Source: Porphyridium purpureum
Taxonomy: Eukaryota > Rhodophyta > Bangiophyceae > Porphyridiales > Porphyridiaceae
Assembly (NCBI GenBank): GCA_008690995.1
Contig: VRMN01000003.1
Coordinates: 2,046,001-2,110,000, forward strand
Direction: 5' to 3'
DNA length: 64,000 nucleotides
Part shown: piece after piece, positions 9,167 through 23,000 of the stretch
Numbering within the stretch: the first letter of the stretch is position 1
How the letters are laid out: each line of letters starts with the position of its first letter
Position numbers and translations under genes: made by a program
The notes under the pieces: generated by a model
Databases searched by the model: none
What the model saw: only the letters and a program-made list of their open reading frames with translations
What the model was told of the DNA's origin: nothing

Positions 9167-10721
9167 GTGGCAGGTCCTAACCCTAAACACGAAGAGCGTG
9201 TGTGAGTGTGTGTGGGTAGGTGGTGCGCCATGAGAGAGGGGAGAGATATTCTCCGAGCTTCGTAGCTTCGTGCGTACGGAACGCCGTGGTCTCGCGCGGC
9301 GGCAGGGTTCTGCGTGTGAGTAGCGATCGCGTACGCTGTCCCTACATCCCGGTGTGAATGAAGCGAGAGGGAATCGATGCCTCACGCGGCTGGTTGCATG
9401 GGTGCCGCGCGCATTCTGTCGTGCAAGAGGCGCGCACCGGCCACGCCGGTACGTGGTTCGAGCCAACAAGTTCACCACACAAGACCAATGCGACGGTTGA
9501 ACGGTGCGAATATACGTGCGGAGGGGCTCGGCACCGCCACTGCGCAGCAATCTACATGCATCCACCCACTTTGCGCCGCGGTTGCACAGAGCTACAAAGG
9601 TCGCCGCGCCCGGTAAATCTTCCCGGTATCTTGCCTCGCGCGTCTGGTCACGTGCTCGACGTTTTGTCTGCGCTTTTGCCCAGCACTTCTTGCGCCGAGA
9701 GCTAGCCCCTTCTGGTTTCCTAGCGCGTCACGCCCGAACGCAACGGAAGCGTATCGATCCTCATGTGGCAGATATCGCGTCTCGTTCCAAATCCTACCTC
9801 CCCCTCACTCCATTTCTCCGCGGTGGCGCCAAGTCGGCCCCGGGCTTGGACCGTGGTCGTCCTCCGCGCGTCTGACACCAACACGCATGGAAGCAAGCCA
9901 GCGCGCGCGAAACCATGCGGCGAGAAGTCCCAGTGGCCACAACCTGACCGAATTCAAAACGTTCGTGTTGCGCGCGCATGGACGCAACGCAGCATCGCGC
10001 AGCGTCTACTGAAACAGAGCGGTTTTACTAGGGACTTGGATTCTCCTGCGTGGTGGCGAAAATTTTTTGCGTGCTGTTGCGGCTGGAGTGAGTTGGATTG
10101 CGCCGGGATTGTGGTTTTCGTGCTGCTGCTGCTGCAACTCCTGCTGTTGTGGATGGAGGAGCCGGGGACAACAAGCAGGCTAGTTGTCGCCATTTATTTA
10201 TGTGCGACACAATCTTCTATTTAGCATCTGTCGCGCCGTTCACCCGGTCATCACTTCACCGTTCCACCGTTTCATCCACACGGGTTTCCGCGTGTGTTAT
10301 TACAGCAAGAGGTAGACAGACTTAGCATAGAGCGCGAACGTGGTCGCGTGTGGTTTATGCGGGTATCTTTTCCTTTTTTTCGTTTCCCGCTCGTTCCCTT
10401 TCCGGCCCATTTGAGCGAAAGGGAGGTTTAACTTTCTCCGGCGTTGACCCCGCTCGGCGTGGGAACGCGGACATCGGGTTTCGGCTTTCAACCCGTGGGT
10501 CGCTTGCCATCTGCCAGGCCCGTGTGAGCGCACGAAGAGGGAGGTTCAACAAGAGGCAGGGCCGCAGACAAGTTAGTCTGCGCGAGTGAGACAAGCTGCG
10601 GCGTGAATGTATTGAACTGTGCGGTGGCTACAGAAATCAAGTGGAAGACAACAGGTACGCACAGTGCCCAGGGAGCTGTTCTCGGGTTTGTGCCGAGTGG
10701 GCAATCGGTGTAAAGTGAAGA

Positions 10722-11165
10722 ATGGCGGACAGTGCTGTTAAAGCCGAGGAGCCGCGCCGAAACTCGGACGTCGGCTCTGGCACGCTGCAGGCAACCATGA
10801 CCTTCAAGAAGCGCTTTGACGACGATCCGAGAGGCAATTTGCTCAAAGAAGTTGAGGAAAGGCTGCCGTTTTCGCTGACCCGCCAGAGTGCGGACTCGCT
10901 GGCCGAGGAGGAAAGCGGCTACGTCAGCGATAGCTATGGTAGCCGGTTTGAGCGCAACCAGCAAAACTCGTTCACCGACTTGCGCGAATCAAACAGCGCA
11001 AAGCAGAAGGAGCGTCTCAGTGAGTCGCAGCGCTTGGCGGAGCTGAAAACGTCGGTCCGCAGCGAGGCGCGCGCCAGCCGGAGGAAGCTCGCGCTCGATA
11101 AGAAAAAGAGCTCGGGCAGCTCAGCGAATAAGCTGCGCTTTTCGCTGCGCGCCGCGCTGAGCTGA
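10722..11165 (+). CDS. small hydrophilic protein of unknown function
   Basis: 147 residues, not recognised. Highly charged and Ser-rich, no transmembrane segment, no Cys. The N-terminal half is acidic (about residues 40-75 with EEESGYVSDSYGSRFE). The C-terminal half is a basic helix-prone stretch (KQKERLSESQRLAELK, then EARASRRKLALDKKK). A good start context (gaagaATGG) and the coding-like codon pattern support it as real. Its stop lies just before the open frame leading into phosphatidylinositol synthase, on the same strand. Possibly a nuclear or RNA-binding disordered protein, but that is a guess. Confidence 0.5.
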   Translation: MADSAVKAEEPRRNSDVGSGTLQATMTFKKRFDDDPRGNLLKEVEERLPFSLTRQSADSLAEEESGYVSDSYGSRFERNQQNSFTDLRESNSAKQKERLSESQRLAELKTSVRSEARASRRKLALDKKKSSGSSANKLRFSLRAALS

Positions 11166-11357
11166 ATGCCTGACATTTCCTTGCTCCTTGATGCCTCCCT
11201 TCACCGTTATTCATGTTGCCGTCGCTCTCTCGCTCAGCGCTTCACATCGGCGTCTGGCTTTTACTTTCCTACACATCGGAATAAAGCGAGGAAATGTTTT
11301 GTTGCTCGATCTGAAGTGTGGGGATCCAAGTTGTCGCACCGACGTTCTCTGTGCGGA

Positions 11358-12218
11358 ATGGACCGTGGCGAAACCAGCTCTGCCGCGCCCACGGCCGCGG
11401 GCGGTGGCGGCGGCAAGTGGCGCGCTCTGGGTTACGTGCCAAATGTAATCGGGTACGTGCGCATTTTCTTGGGCGCGCTTGCGTTTGTGGATTGGCGCAA
11501 TGCGCAGCGCTTTTGCGTGCTGTACGCTCTGTCATTCGTGCTGGACGCAGCAGATGGCTACGCGGCGCGCAGGTTCAATCAGGCCTCTGAGCTGGGCTCG
11601 TATCTTGACATGATCACGGACCGTGTGGCCACCATGGCATTGCTGGCTGTCACAGCGGTTTCCGCTGGCGAGTTGCACGACGCCATCTCAGGCAGCGCCG
11701 TTTCCGTGCTTGGGCTACGCCAGCAACACACGCACTTCTTACAGCAGAGGCTGATCACGCTGCTGTTGGACCGCGATTGTGCGTTCGCACTCCAGACCGC
11801 GCTGCTGCTCTTGGTGGCTCTGGATGGGGTGTCGCACTGGAATCAGATGCTTGCTGGCCTGACGAATGAAGTCGGCTCGCACAAGCAGGCGAATCGGAAT
11901 CGCCTCCTCCAGTTCTATTACTGGCGCCCGGTGCTGACTGTCGTGTGTATCTTTAATGAACTTTTCCTCCTCATGCTCTTCGTGCTTCTTCAGCAGAGCT
12001 CTGGGAAAACGTATGCACCCGGCGCATCCCTCTGGCAAACCTGGGAGTTCCCGCTTACAATGGTGACAGTCTTGCTCGTCATTTCATTCCCTTTCTTTGT
12101 GCTCAAGCAGGGAGTATCGGTCCAGCAGATCGCATCATCGCACTTCACCATCCTGCGTGGCGCCTCGCGGCAAAGTCGCGCACGTGACAGAGAGGTGCAA
12201 AAAAATGTTTCAAGATGA
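11358..12218 (+). CDS. PIS1: phosphatidylinositol synthase (CDP-DAG:inositol phosphatidyltransferase)
   Basis: Integral ER-membrane enzyme joining CDP-diacylglycerol and myo-inositol. Seen: the full CDP-alcohol phosphatidyltransferase signature D-x2-DG-x2-AR-x8-G-x3-D-x3-D at about residues 62-87 (beginning DAADGYAARRF, ending YLDMITD), preceded by VPNVIGYVRIFLG as in eukaryotic PIS, and several hydrophobic helices after it. 286 residues with this start; the frame is open up to 11166, but MDRGETSS at 11358 directly precedes the conserved part. It is longer than yeast or human PIS (about 215-220) through a loop after the motif (VLGLRQQHTHFLQQ) and a C-terminal tail. Convergent with ATM, 201 bases apart. 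Confidence 0.9.
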   Translation: MDRGETSSAAPTAAGGGGGKWRALGYVPNVIGYVRIFLGALAFVDWRNAQRFCVLYALSFVLDAADGYAARRFNQASELGSYLDMITDRVATMALLAVTAVSAGELHDAISGSAVSVLGLRQQHTHFLQQRLITLLLDRDCAFALQTALLLLVALDGVSHWNQMLAGLTNEVGSHKQANRNRLLQFYYWRPVLTVVCIFNELFLLMLFVLLQQSSGKTYAPGASLWQTWEFPLTMVTVLLVISFPFFVLKQGVSVQQIASSHFTILRGASRQSRARDREVQKNVSR

Positions 12219-12419
12219 ACAAAAGGATATGATCATCTCGAATCCTTGTCTATTCGATTTGTCTGTGTCGCACCTCGCCCGGCAGGATGACGTGCTTTGC
12301 TGCCGGCATGACATCACAAGCTCACCAAACCGTCGCGAAGCAAAGTTTCTTTTTCCCCGTGTGAGTGATTGTGTGTATTTGTGGTTCAGGGCTTCTATTG
12401 TCATCCACTCCCTAGCTCC

Positions 12420-15400
12420 TCAAGCCCACGCCGCCCACCCGTCAAACATGTGGGCCAGATTCTCTTCACTGACTGCGTCGCCTATGAGCGCACTGACATG
12501 GCTTTCAACCGACAGTACCGCGCTGCCGTCTTCAGTCAGGCCAGACAGCTTCTGGCTCACCTTGAGGATAGCTTGCGCGGCTGCGTCATTGCCCTTAATG
12601 AGGTCCCCGTAAGCGGGTCGGTGCGCTGCAGTGTCGGGCGAGTTGTCGCCATCGTCTTGACTCGCAGCAGCAGCAGCGTCGAACTGCTCGTGCTGGCGCG
12701 CATGCACGCCAAGATTCCAGCGAAACAGTGGATCGTGCAGCAGTACTGACAGGATGGTAAGGATTGAATCCTTGCGCTCACGCAGCACCTTCATACAACA
12801 TTCGGCAGAAATTCGCATCGTGCCGTGCACACCTTGTGCACCCATGCCGTCGACGAGGTCCCGCGTCAAGCGAAACGGTACGCGCTCTGGCGTCCGCAGC
12901 TGCTTTCCCTGCTCGAATGCTATGCCCAAGTCAATGTGGATCAGCTCGGCCGACGCCTTATCAATGAGGATGTTCGAGCAGTGCCGGTCTCCCAGCCCAA
13001 TAATATATCCAATCATGCTATTGGTTGCCATAGACCGAGTATAATCGCGGCGACGCTGCAGCCACACTGAAGAGCTTGCAAAGTTTTCGATGAAAAAGTG
13101 GCGCAGCACAGGCTGAAATCGCGCGCACACGTCACGGAATGCCTCCAGACGCTGCGGAGAACCAGCCGCGTGCGCACGCACCTTCATTCGACACTGAAGG
13201 TGCGTATAGTCATCGGGGCGGTACCTGCGGTGGGCGCTCCGCTGTTCATCTGCGAACAGCACCTCGGACAGCGTCATGGAATTATCCACCCACTGCATGA
13301 TTCCCGCACACGGACACAACGGTACGACGTGATACGTGCGCACGTTGAGCTTTCGCCGCGCCGACTCGTCGTCTGCACCAAGTAGCTCATTGACCAGCGC
13401 AAACAGCTGCTGCATTACAGCGTCCTGGCGAAGGTCGTCTTGGCCCTTGACTAGCTGCCGATACGCCACACCGTCAGAACCCACGCATATAATCAGCTTC
13501 GGGTGATTCACTCCCGGAAGAAGCTTTCCATGATCCTGGAACCCGCTGACCGAGACGAGCGCAGGAGCCAAGGATGTCCCTCTCTTCTGCGTGAGCTCAT
13601 CTACGGCACAGCACGGGACTTGCGCCCACTCTGCTGCGTTCTTGACAAAATCTATCACATAGCTCTCCCACGCGGCCTCCGCACCGTCACTCACCTTCGC
13701 GCAGCGCGCGGCAAGTGGCGAGGTCGCGGCAGAGTCGAACGACCACATGTCAAGCGCGAGCGTAGGAATGACTGTCTGGCGCAGATTCTTGAGCTTCCTA
13801 AAGGCAGGCACGGCATCAAACAGCGAAAATGAAGCGTCCTGCGGGTCAAAATGAGTGCATGATAGTGTATAATACGCATCGCTCAGAGCATCCAGCTGCT
13901 CAATATGGGCGCGCAAGGCCCGTCCGCAGTAACTCTGCAGATCGTCCATCAAGTTTTTGGCGGCTGCGACTTTGTCTGGGCGCACCATGTACTGACTCGC
14001 CCGGCGCAGGTCAGCGGGAACCTGGGCCCCTTTTGCAAGTGCCATGAGCTGCCAAAGGCAGTGGTGCGGATACAAGCGCGCCATTTCGGAAAGCACGTTC
14101 CGTAGCAGCGTCTGAAATCCATCATCATCTTCCAATCTGGCTGCATCAATGGCGTCACTAAAAGCATGCCGAAAGTTGCCTCTGCTGTTGGATGGTTGCT
14201 GCAAATGACTGGCCAGCTGATACACAAGAGGTATGAACATGCCCACAGGAAACATACATTCTGGTCGCTTCTGCTCTTCGCGCAGCGATTGACGTGGCGC
14301 TTTGGAGCTCTCCTTACGCAGGGCGTATGATTGGCCTTCATAGAGCATTTGTGAAATTTGTTCGTTGACCAAACGATTGTTGCGGTTCTCAAGCCATAAC
14401 CCGACGCTTCCGAAAACTGCGAGCACCCGCTGCTGCCTGGTCAGTTTGCCAAAGCGGAGAGACTCGAGCATGCCATGAATCGCCAACAAAAGCCACTGCG
14501 TGGCGTGTGTGCTTCTTGCTTGCTCAGCCGCAACGTCACGCCGCACTTGCGCCTCGAGTTCACGGATCGCAAGCTCACCACCTGCAGCACCACTCGATCC
14601 GCGTGGTTGCGTCAATCCCGCGCGTGGCCTGTGTGCGAGTCGCATGCGCTCCAGCTTGTCCGCGCGCTTTTTGCTTAAAGTGCGTCCCACGCGGTACTCG
14701 TCGCTGCCTGCGAACCGCTCTAAGAGTCGAAATTCGTCCATGGCGAATTTGCCCACATACAGCAAACACTCGCCGCGTGCACATTCAGCGAGCGTGTCGG
14801 ATGACGAAGATACGCATGACATCGGTCCCGAATGACGTTCCACTTCAGCCAGACCCAGACTGACAGCTTGAACAGCAGGGACCAGATAAGCCATGTAAAT
14901 TTGAAAGGCACTATTCTGAGCGCGCATACTGGCCAACCAGCTGGCGGCGAGTGTGCATGCCCGAGCACGCAGCAGCATGAGCCTACCCTGGTCATCATGC
15001 CAAGACTGCCGATGCTCTCGCTGCGTATCCCCAATCGGATCTGCACCGAGTCCTAGGTCCCATACCGAAGCGGGAGGCGAGCCGGCGCGAATTCCCACAG
15101 GAATGTCCGCCGGGCTGTTCGCACCCTTCATGGCTTGCGCAAGTACGTTACTCAATGATTTCGGCTCATCAGTGGCAATGCCATGAAGGCTGGGCTGTCT
15201 CTCGCCGATGGACGTGCCCTTGTAGCCGAGCATGTCATCTATGACGTGCCGAACTAGCGCAAGCGCCTCATTTTGAGTTCCGTCGGTCCACTGGAGAATG
15301 GCAAAAAGAGTGAGCCACTCTGCGCGGTCAATTTTGGCACACTCACGAAGAATGTGCGGGCGCTTCACAAAAGGCAACATCAGCAGCTGTCGCGCACGCC

Positions 15401-17034
15401 CTGCGTGCTCGGCATCGCGCACGCTAAACCCAGCGTGCCGACCAGGCTGCTGCTTCTTCTGCTCAAGAATGTTCACGTCAAGCAATAGCGACGCCGAGGC
15501 ACAGCTGGTAACAATTTGGGTCGGTGCATCGTCGAGAGCGCCAGCAAGTGCGAACAATCCCTGCGAGAAAAGCTGGGCATTTTCCAGAGCTCCTTTCTCG
15601 GCCAGCATGTTCGCGAGCGAAAGTTCCCGCCGGAAAAGCTCGGCTAACGGGTCTGGCGACGTGGTCGACACTCCTTGAGCCACGGATACGGCATCCGAAA
15701 CCAGGCTCGCGTTCTCCGCGAGCCGCTCACAAGACTCAAGCGTTCGGAGTGAAATGAGCGTTTGAGGTCCGGTACGGTGAACACATGCAGTGCCGGAACA
15801 GCTGCTGCTGCTGCCCAGAATCGCGTGTCGCGCCGCTACCAGCCATCGCCGCACCTTGTCAAATGACTGGCGATTGCGGACACTCGAAAGCGCGGCAAAC
15901 AGTGGCTCGGCGACCACACTTGAGGTATGGGATGCCATGGGCTCGTCTCCGCACGGAGCCGATTCAACCACGACTTCATTCGAAGGGTGAAGGTATGGCA
16001 GCGAAGGAATGGAAGGTACGCAAACCGAATCCCACTGCTGCATATTCAATGCATGCTGGAACCGCAGCTGGCGCCACTCCGATCCGAACCGAAGAAAGTC
16101 TAACCCATTCGTATCTGTCACTGCACCACTGATCGCAGTGCTGCTACTGCTGCTGTTGGTTACGTTACTTATCTCGTGTTCGAACAGTTGTCCAATCGTG
16201 CCGAACAGTCCCAGATGCTGCAGCGCAGAAATTTGCCGACCGAACCAATGTGAATTCGTGGCACGAGCGTTTCCACCTTCAGCCCAATATCTCTGTGTTA
16301 GCTGCAAGTCTATATCACGCAGGGCATGGAAACTCAATCCGCGCTCCAAATTCAAGTCTACGTCCTCACCCAGCATGCGCAAGGAGCGACCGAGGAGTGA
16401 CTCCACAGCAAGCTCATGCTCATCCTTCCCTGAGCACGTTTGCATGTCACTTGCGTGTGACGTTTTTAATTCGCACAGCCGGGCCACGAACGAAGCCTCG
16501 AAGTCTCGCTTAACAACTAGGACCCCGGCCAAGGAATCTGCATCTTGCAGCGCCCGACATGCTTCGCTGAGCGTCTTCCACGCTCGCTGATGCACCTTGT
16601 GGACGTTTCGTAGTTTCTCAGTGTATTTGTCAGCATCCATGTCTGTCATCATCTCGCTAGCTTCCCGGAGTGCGAGCTCGGCGTACAAAACGGCGTCTTC
16701 TGTGCGTCCACATCGAAGACATGTCCTCGCTACAAGTTCATACGGTATATCCAGCACGTAAGAATGAAGATGCGCGGTACCGCAGCCTTCAGCAGAGACA
16801 CTCCCTCCGGTGGCCAAGAGATCCGCTGCAGATTGCTCACACAGCCACGCACGGAATTGAGCGCCCACAAAATTGAGCATTTCGATCACGAGCACGCCGA
16901 TCGACGTATCCAACGAGTACGGTATGAAAGCGGAATCATGTGTCAATGTGTACGTACACAGGCGGCTCGACAGAATGGCAATAGTATTCATCACCAGCAT
17001 TCGCTGCTGCTTTTGTTGTTGTTGTTGTTGTTGT

Positions 17035-17068
<34 letters not shown>

Positions 17069-20000
17069 TACCTGACAGTGCTTGCGTGCCGCCGCTTGAG
17101 ACCGCGGTGGGATCGTAGCGTGGGCTCACGATCGCATTTAGAAGAAGAGGCAGCACGAGTCGTGCACGATCAGCGCTTAGATATTCGTGCTCAAGAAAAT
17201 GGGTCACAATAGGTTCCTGCCTGACGAAGCTGACATGCGCCAAGCTCCGTGCAAGCTGGACCACAAACCATTTCGAGTCGACCTCGAGTCCCCGCCACAA
17301 TGCGTCGTCTCCAATTCCATAAATTGTCAGCGGAGCTGTGCTGCCCTTTTGCACCAAAATGTCATCTGCGGAAGCGAAAGATGAATCCAAATCACATGCA
17401 GACCAAACAAGCCGACTGACAGACGCCGTGGCCTTGCTACTCGTACCAGCTGATGAGAGCGTGCGTTGAATCTTGCGCAGGCATTCATACGACGCACGGC
17501 CCATAGTCGCGCTGTGCCCAAATTGAATGTCGTACAGCAGCACGCGCACAAGCCGCAGCAGCGTGACGAACGTGGGGGAAACATTTTGAGTCAAATTCTG
17601 CATGAGCCTTGCAGTGCCGCCACGCTTACTCATGCCTACGCTTGATGCCGACACAACTGCACGCACGGCATTCTCGCGCAGATGCCGGTCTATGCCGCTG
17701 GGCAGTGCGAAGCACTCCTCAAAGGCGCGTACGTGCCGCGCATTGTTGCTCACTAGGTTTGCCTCACACATGCTGCTGGCGGCAAGGCTGCTGCATACGC
17801 GGTGCAGGCTCGTACGGAGTCTAGCACCAGCTTCGTCATCACCCGTGCGTGTCGCTAGGCACAACTCAAGCACGATACTCAACCACCGTTCTCCAAGGAT
17901 CGCATGCGATCCCCCAATGCCTACAACTAGGTCAGCCGTTTCTTTCCAGACATCAACCTCGTTCTTGTTTCGTCGTTGAGTTTCAACTGGTCCGCTAGGA
18001 CACACATGGCGTACAATTCTGTCGACAAGATGCCCCAGGACGTTCCGTGGACATGCAAGGCCCAACAAGAACAGTCTTACAGAGCTTGTCTCAAGTTCCG
18101 ATAAGCGCCGCGCCAGAACCGGGTGAGAAAGATGCTTCTGAAACGAAGAAGGCACTTCAGCGTCCGTCGTCACGTGGGCTTCTGCGGCAAACTCATCAAC
18201 AAACGCTTTCTTGTAGACACTGGAAACAGTCCGCGCGACATTCGACCCGGACAGAGCCAACAAGGGCAAATCAGCAAGACCAGCGGACAATGCTGTGGCT
18301 CGCATAGGATGCAAATCCTGCCTCGTTTCGTCGTCCGCACGGATACCAAGAATATCGTACTCCATCACGCGGGCGACGCTCGGCGTCAACTTTGGCCCCA
18401 ATTCACCCGCACTCGCCCAAGTATCTCGCGCGTCAAGAACACATTGCGCAATTGTCGTCAGCACCCAACGCTGCTCACCACGCAAAAACTTCTTCTGTTC
18501 TCCGTGGATTCTCCTTCGTGCCCGAACACGTGGACTGGTGTTTGAATCCTGATCGTCGCTCCGAAGCATGCAGAGCGTCGCTAACCTGAAAAAAAGGGTC
18601 ACTGCGACTGCTCGTGGATGCAGCATGCCGCTCTCAAGAACGGGTGCCTCCGAGAGAGTAGGCATGGCTCGACGAGATCCTGCTTTGCCTCGTGCGTCGC
18701 CTCTAGTCGAGCTAGCCGGGCGAACGTCGCCACCAAGCGCAGTACCGCGGCTGTCTTGTAAAATATTGTGCACGACAAGCAAGCTCGCCGCCGTGCTCAC
18801 CACGCAGGCGAATTCTGAGCTCGCGCAGAGCGCATCCCAAAGACTGAATAACCATGACACCATTGAGCCCCACAATACAGCTTCCGTGTCGAGGCCATCT
18901 GCGTTACTTTGGTGACGTGAAGTCAGACTCTCGCCGCTTTTTCCCGGTAAACATGCAGGTGTCTGAGCAAAGCTCCAAAGAGGCGGCGCCCCTGGCACAA
19001 CTTGAGTTCGAAGGAGCATCTCAGATGCCAGTGCAGGAGACAAACGACTTGCGCCGCAGCTGAACAGATGACCCTTGGTCTTTTCTGTCTCGAGCGAGGT
19101 CAAACGATTGGCCGCTAGACTCATAATATCTTCCTCAGTAGGCATCACACCAGTTATCGTATCAAGCCAGAGCCGCGCACGAGTATGGGTTGTGCCCATT
19201 AAGGCATCCAGCACGGGCTGAGTGTCACCCAAAAGAACAATGATTGCGTCAAAAGCCTTTGCAGCTCTTTGTACAAGCCAGAATGAGCCGCTGGGGTGCA
19301 ATGCCGTCGGTGCAGTCGTCGATATGGTCATGCTCTTTAGTAGCACTGCTACCTCTGCATGCTCACGCAAAAAGAAAATGACCGATTGCCTCAGTCCAAT
19401 GGCTCGTATTAAGTGAGCGAGGTGTCGCTCCAGCGCCCTTGCGAGTGCTGAAGCGTCCAGATCCTCACACTGGTCCCCACAAGCATGCAAAATTACCCAA
19501 GCCAAAGCGTGATGATCATACAAAGCGTGCCTTGTCAAGGTCTCGCTTGACAGCACACTGCCACGTTCCTTTTCCATGCGCAGCCCCGGTCCCGCGCTGC
19601 GATCATGTACCCATTCGAACTCGCCAGCTGGTGGCGCACCAATAGCACTCTCAGAGCCATTGCTTTTTGCGAGGGCGACACGATTGTCTCGCGCGGTACC
19701 CATTCTGTTTCCGCAGACATGCTCCGGAAAGTCGAGCGGGTCGTACACGTGTCTCGAAAGTCGCGTACAAAACAAAGCCAGCAACCGCTTGCGCTTCTGT
19801 TCCAGGAACGCTTGCACCGAAATGTAACCCAAGCGCGACGCGCCGTGGTGGAGATGTCGCACCAGCGATGAACGCAAAAATGCAGCTTCACCAATGCAAT
19901 GGCGTTCGATGCCCACGCAAGCATCTCCACAAATTACGCGCAAAACGCAAGACCACATTGAATCATACACCGAGGCCATCGTCTCAGATGTGAAAATCAG

Positions 20001-23000
20001 CCCGCTGAGCAGCATACGCGTGTAGCTTCCTGCGTAGCTAGTGATCATGGACCGGTTCCAATGCGAATGATGCGCTTGCTGGTCTGTCGCAGCGAGCCCG
20101 AGGTCAGCGTCCACGTCAAACAAGGCTTCGAAAACTCCGAGGTTTTGCAGGTGCAAAACGCCCAGTCGAGACCGGCCTGGTGCTAGCCAGAGGATTCCGT
20201 ATCGATCTCGCAGGTTGGTGTCTGGATCCAAGAATGGCTGTTGGACAAGAGCCGCAACCAGCACTGGTGTGCACAGGTCGTCTTGTACGCTTCTCTCTTC
20301 CTGTACATCGTTCTCCTGTCCACTGTGCTCAGAAGGAAGACCATCATCTATCTTGAACGCCCAACTGTGTGCTGGACCAAGAGCACCTACGAACATCAAC
20401 AGTGAGGGAAGCCGAGCATAACATCTTGCGCGAAAGGGGCGCGCAAGCTCGAGGAGCGGAAGCTCGTCCAGCTCACGCACAACTACACACACAAGTGCCT
20501 GAAGGTCGGCGTGCCAAACCTGTTTCACGCCTGTCGCTAAATTTGCCTCGGTGGCGGTCACCAGCAGCCCAACACAATCGAACAGAAGCTCAAACAAAGA
20601 GCACAGCTCGAGCTTGGCAAAACGCGTCAGCTTGGCAGCATTCTTGAGCGCATCAAACACATTTCGTCCAAGACGGCACAGCGAACTGACTGATATCTCC
20701 ATAGAGGCCGAGAATGCACTAATCCGTAGACTATGCATCCCTACACCATGCTCTGGCGTAACAGATACCAAAAGCAGACAAATGAGACGAAATACAGAAA
20801 ATCTTTGAAACCACGCATCGAGTCGATGCATGGCGTACGCTTCCGGTACGCGCCCATCTGGGAACGTTGCTGCTCGACGGAGCCATGCCTCGAACGTACG
20901 TGGCGCTTGCAACCATAAAAGCATGAACCAATCCAAGGTCCAGTCCACTGGAACGCAAGCGGACCAGTGCTCGAGAAGACGTGCACCTGCTGGCCAAGAC
21001 TCCCACTGCGGAGCAACTTGATGCGTGTAATCGAGAAACCCTGAAAACTCGAACAGGGCGCTTCCAAGCGGCGCAAGCCGATGGTTTGCCAGATCGTGAT
21101 CGCTGATCATTGAAGCAGCAAAATTACGCATGTCTGCAAGCTGGGTCAAAATAGCAGAATATCTTTCGTCAACCGACCGCACTCTCGAACGCCATGCATT
21201 TTCAGCATCCCCGATAGGACTAGGGGTGACAATGTCGTGCACGCCATCTACTTCAAAGCTCGTCATGCCACTCGATGCGTGTCCATCGTGCCCCGGTTTC
21301 ATACGCTTGCGGCTTTCGGCAGCCGCTGTTCCGCTTTGCTGACTCTGAATGCCCAAATCCGCTGCGGGACATCCCGCGCCCGACGCCGAGTTTAACGTCG
21401 GGCTCGATGCAGAACTCGAACCAAATGACAACAACGTAGTCCCAAGACATTGCTCATATAAAAGTTCACCATCAGCCATGACCAGAGCAGCAACATCGCG
21501 AAGCAGGGCTGTATAATTGACCCCACAAAATATGGCGCCAGACGCTGGGTTTGACAGCATTGAAAGCAGTACGGAAAGAAGCTGCGCGCCGTTGCCACGT
21601 GCGGCTCGTACGGCTCGAAGCCGGTTACTCTGCATTACGCCTTCGGCAACGCCTGCCGGAAAATTTATCCAGCCCCTCAGCGCACAGCCTAAAAGTACGA
21701 GATTGAATGACAGCACAAACTCGATCCGCGACCTTGATCGCAGTGAGGCAGCCCCAGTCCTCACAGCATTAGACATGTGCTCACAGGAAATGTTCTCATT
21801 AAGCAGAAATCTGGCGCGATACATCAGAGCAACACCAAGGCAGCTGCGCGCTACGAGGTCATCGACTGTCATGTGGAAATGAACGGCTAGGGACAAACCC
21901 TCCCCGCGGTCCTCAGTGGACGCGTCGCATGGATGAAGCTCACTCCTCCCGTCGGCAAGCAAATGATCTTTCTCATGTGCTCCCTCGCTCGCGCAACTCA
22001 GACGCGCTGAAAAAGAACCACAATTAATTGTCGCACAATCGCCGGCGCCCCACTCGACAATGCCCGATCTCGCACCGCACGCCCTGGCTCTTTTCGCCGG
22101 ACGGTCAGCAGGCTCCGCTTGCGGTCCGCTCGAGGCTACGGCTTGCGCTACACTTTTAAAAAGAGCCCTCCATTCATCAAGCGCTGGCATATGTTGTGCA
22201 TGCAGAAGCTGGGCTGAAAACAGAGCTAAATCGTTCGAACATGGTGAGTATTCGTTCGACGCGGAAGCGCCGCTTTCATGAAACTGAGGAAGAATGAAGC
22301 TGGTGTCATCTTCCTCTGCTGATATCGTCAAGAAAGGAGAGCTGCTTCCCAGTGCCGCCATGCAGCACGTGCTCATATCGCAATGGTCCAAAAGGCGCAC
22401 TTTGAGCGTATTGCTGTCACGTTCTGGTCTAGCTTCTGCGGTCCTCGGACAATGTTCACAGTGGAGACATGTGGACTTAAGCTCGCCGCAACGCTCTCTT
22501 GCACGATAGTCAGCCACGTATTCCTCTATACTCTCACGAACATCGCACATGGGTTCTTCTACTAGGGTCTCCGCGGAACTTGAATGCAAGCTACGCAGCA
22601 ACGCCGACGACCCGCCAGCCATATGTAAGAGCACACACGGCACCATGCATTTCGAATACGCGCCGCGGCCACTTGTGACCAGGTTTAAAAGTGCAAGGGC
22701 GCTCTGCACCGGCGCACAACGGTTGCAAGTGTCCGAGTGGACGAAAGTGGTCGGACAGAACCGATTCTGATTCCAGTTCAGATCATCGAACGTCTTGTCT
22801 GGGCCGGTCAGGGCCGACATTACCGATGACGCGGGCTGCGCTGCCTTGGTCTGGCCAGGCAACCAAGTGCAACCTCCAGAAATGGCGTCAGATTCTACTC
22901 CAGAGAGCATACTTGACCAAATTGCATTTGACAAACGCAAATCCACATTAGTACAGCTCGACGCTTGCGCGGCATTCCAGCGCAAAATCTCGCAAACAAG

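Larger units (their letters stand above)
8529..10721. other. 2.2 kb gene-free region with simple repeats
   Basis: The largest gap in the window. The left end (8560-8690) is a pyrimidine/CA-rich stretch serving as leader or promoter of the minus-strand V-ATPase gene. It is followed by a TAG microsatellite, a telo-box-like AACCCTAAA at 9178-9186 and an 8-base inverted repeat at 9142-9166. The right end must hold the promoter of the small gene at 10722. No open frame here shows a domain, and I could not fold a tRNA or recognise a known structured RNA. Confidence 0.5.

Noticed and set aside
9178-9186. AACCCTAAA as a sign of telomere or interstitial telomere repeat
   Set aside because: Single copies only (also near 27890 and 43067) inside gene-rich sequence; at most promoter telo-box elements.
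9452-9466. B-box-like GGTTCGAGCC suggesting another tRNA
   Set aside because: No T-stem partner, no D arm or anticodon arm on either side, and no permuted half found nearby.
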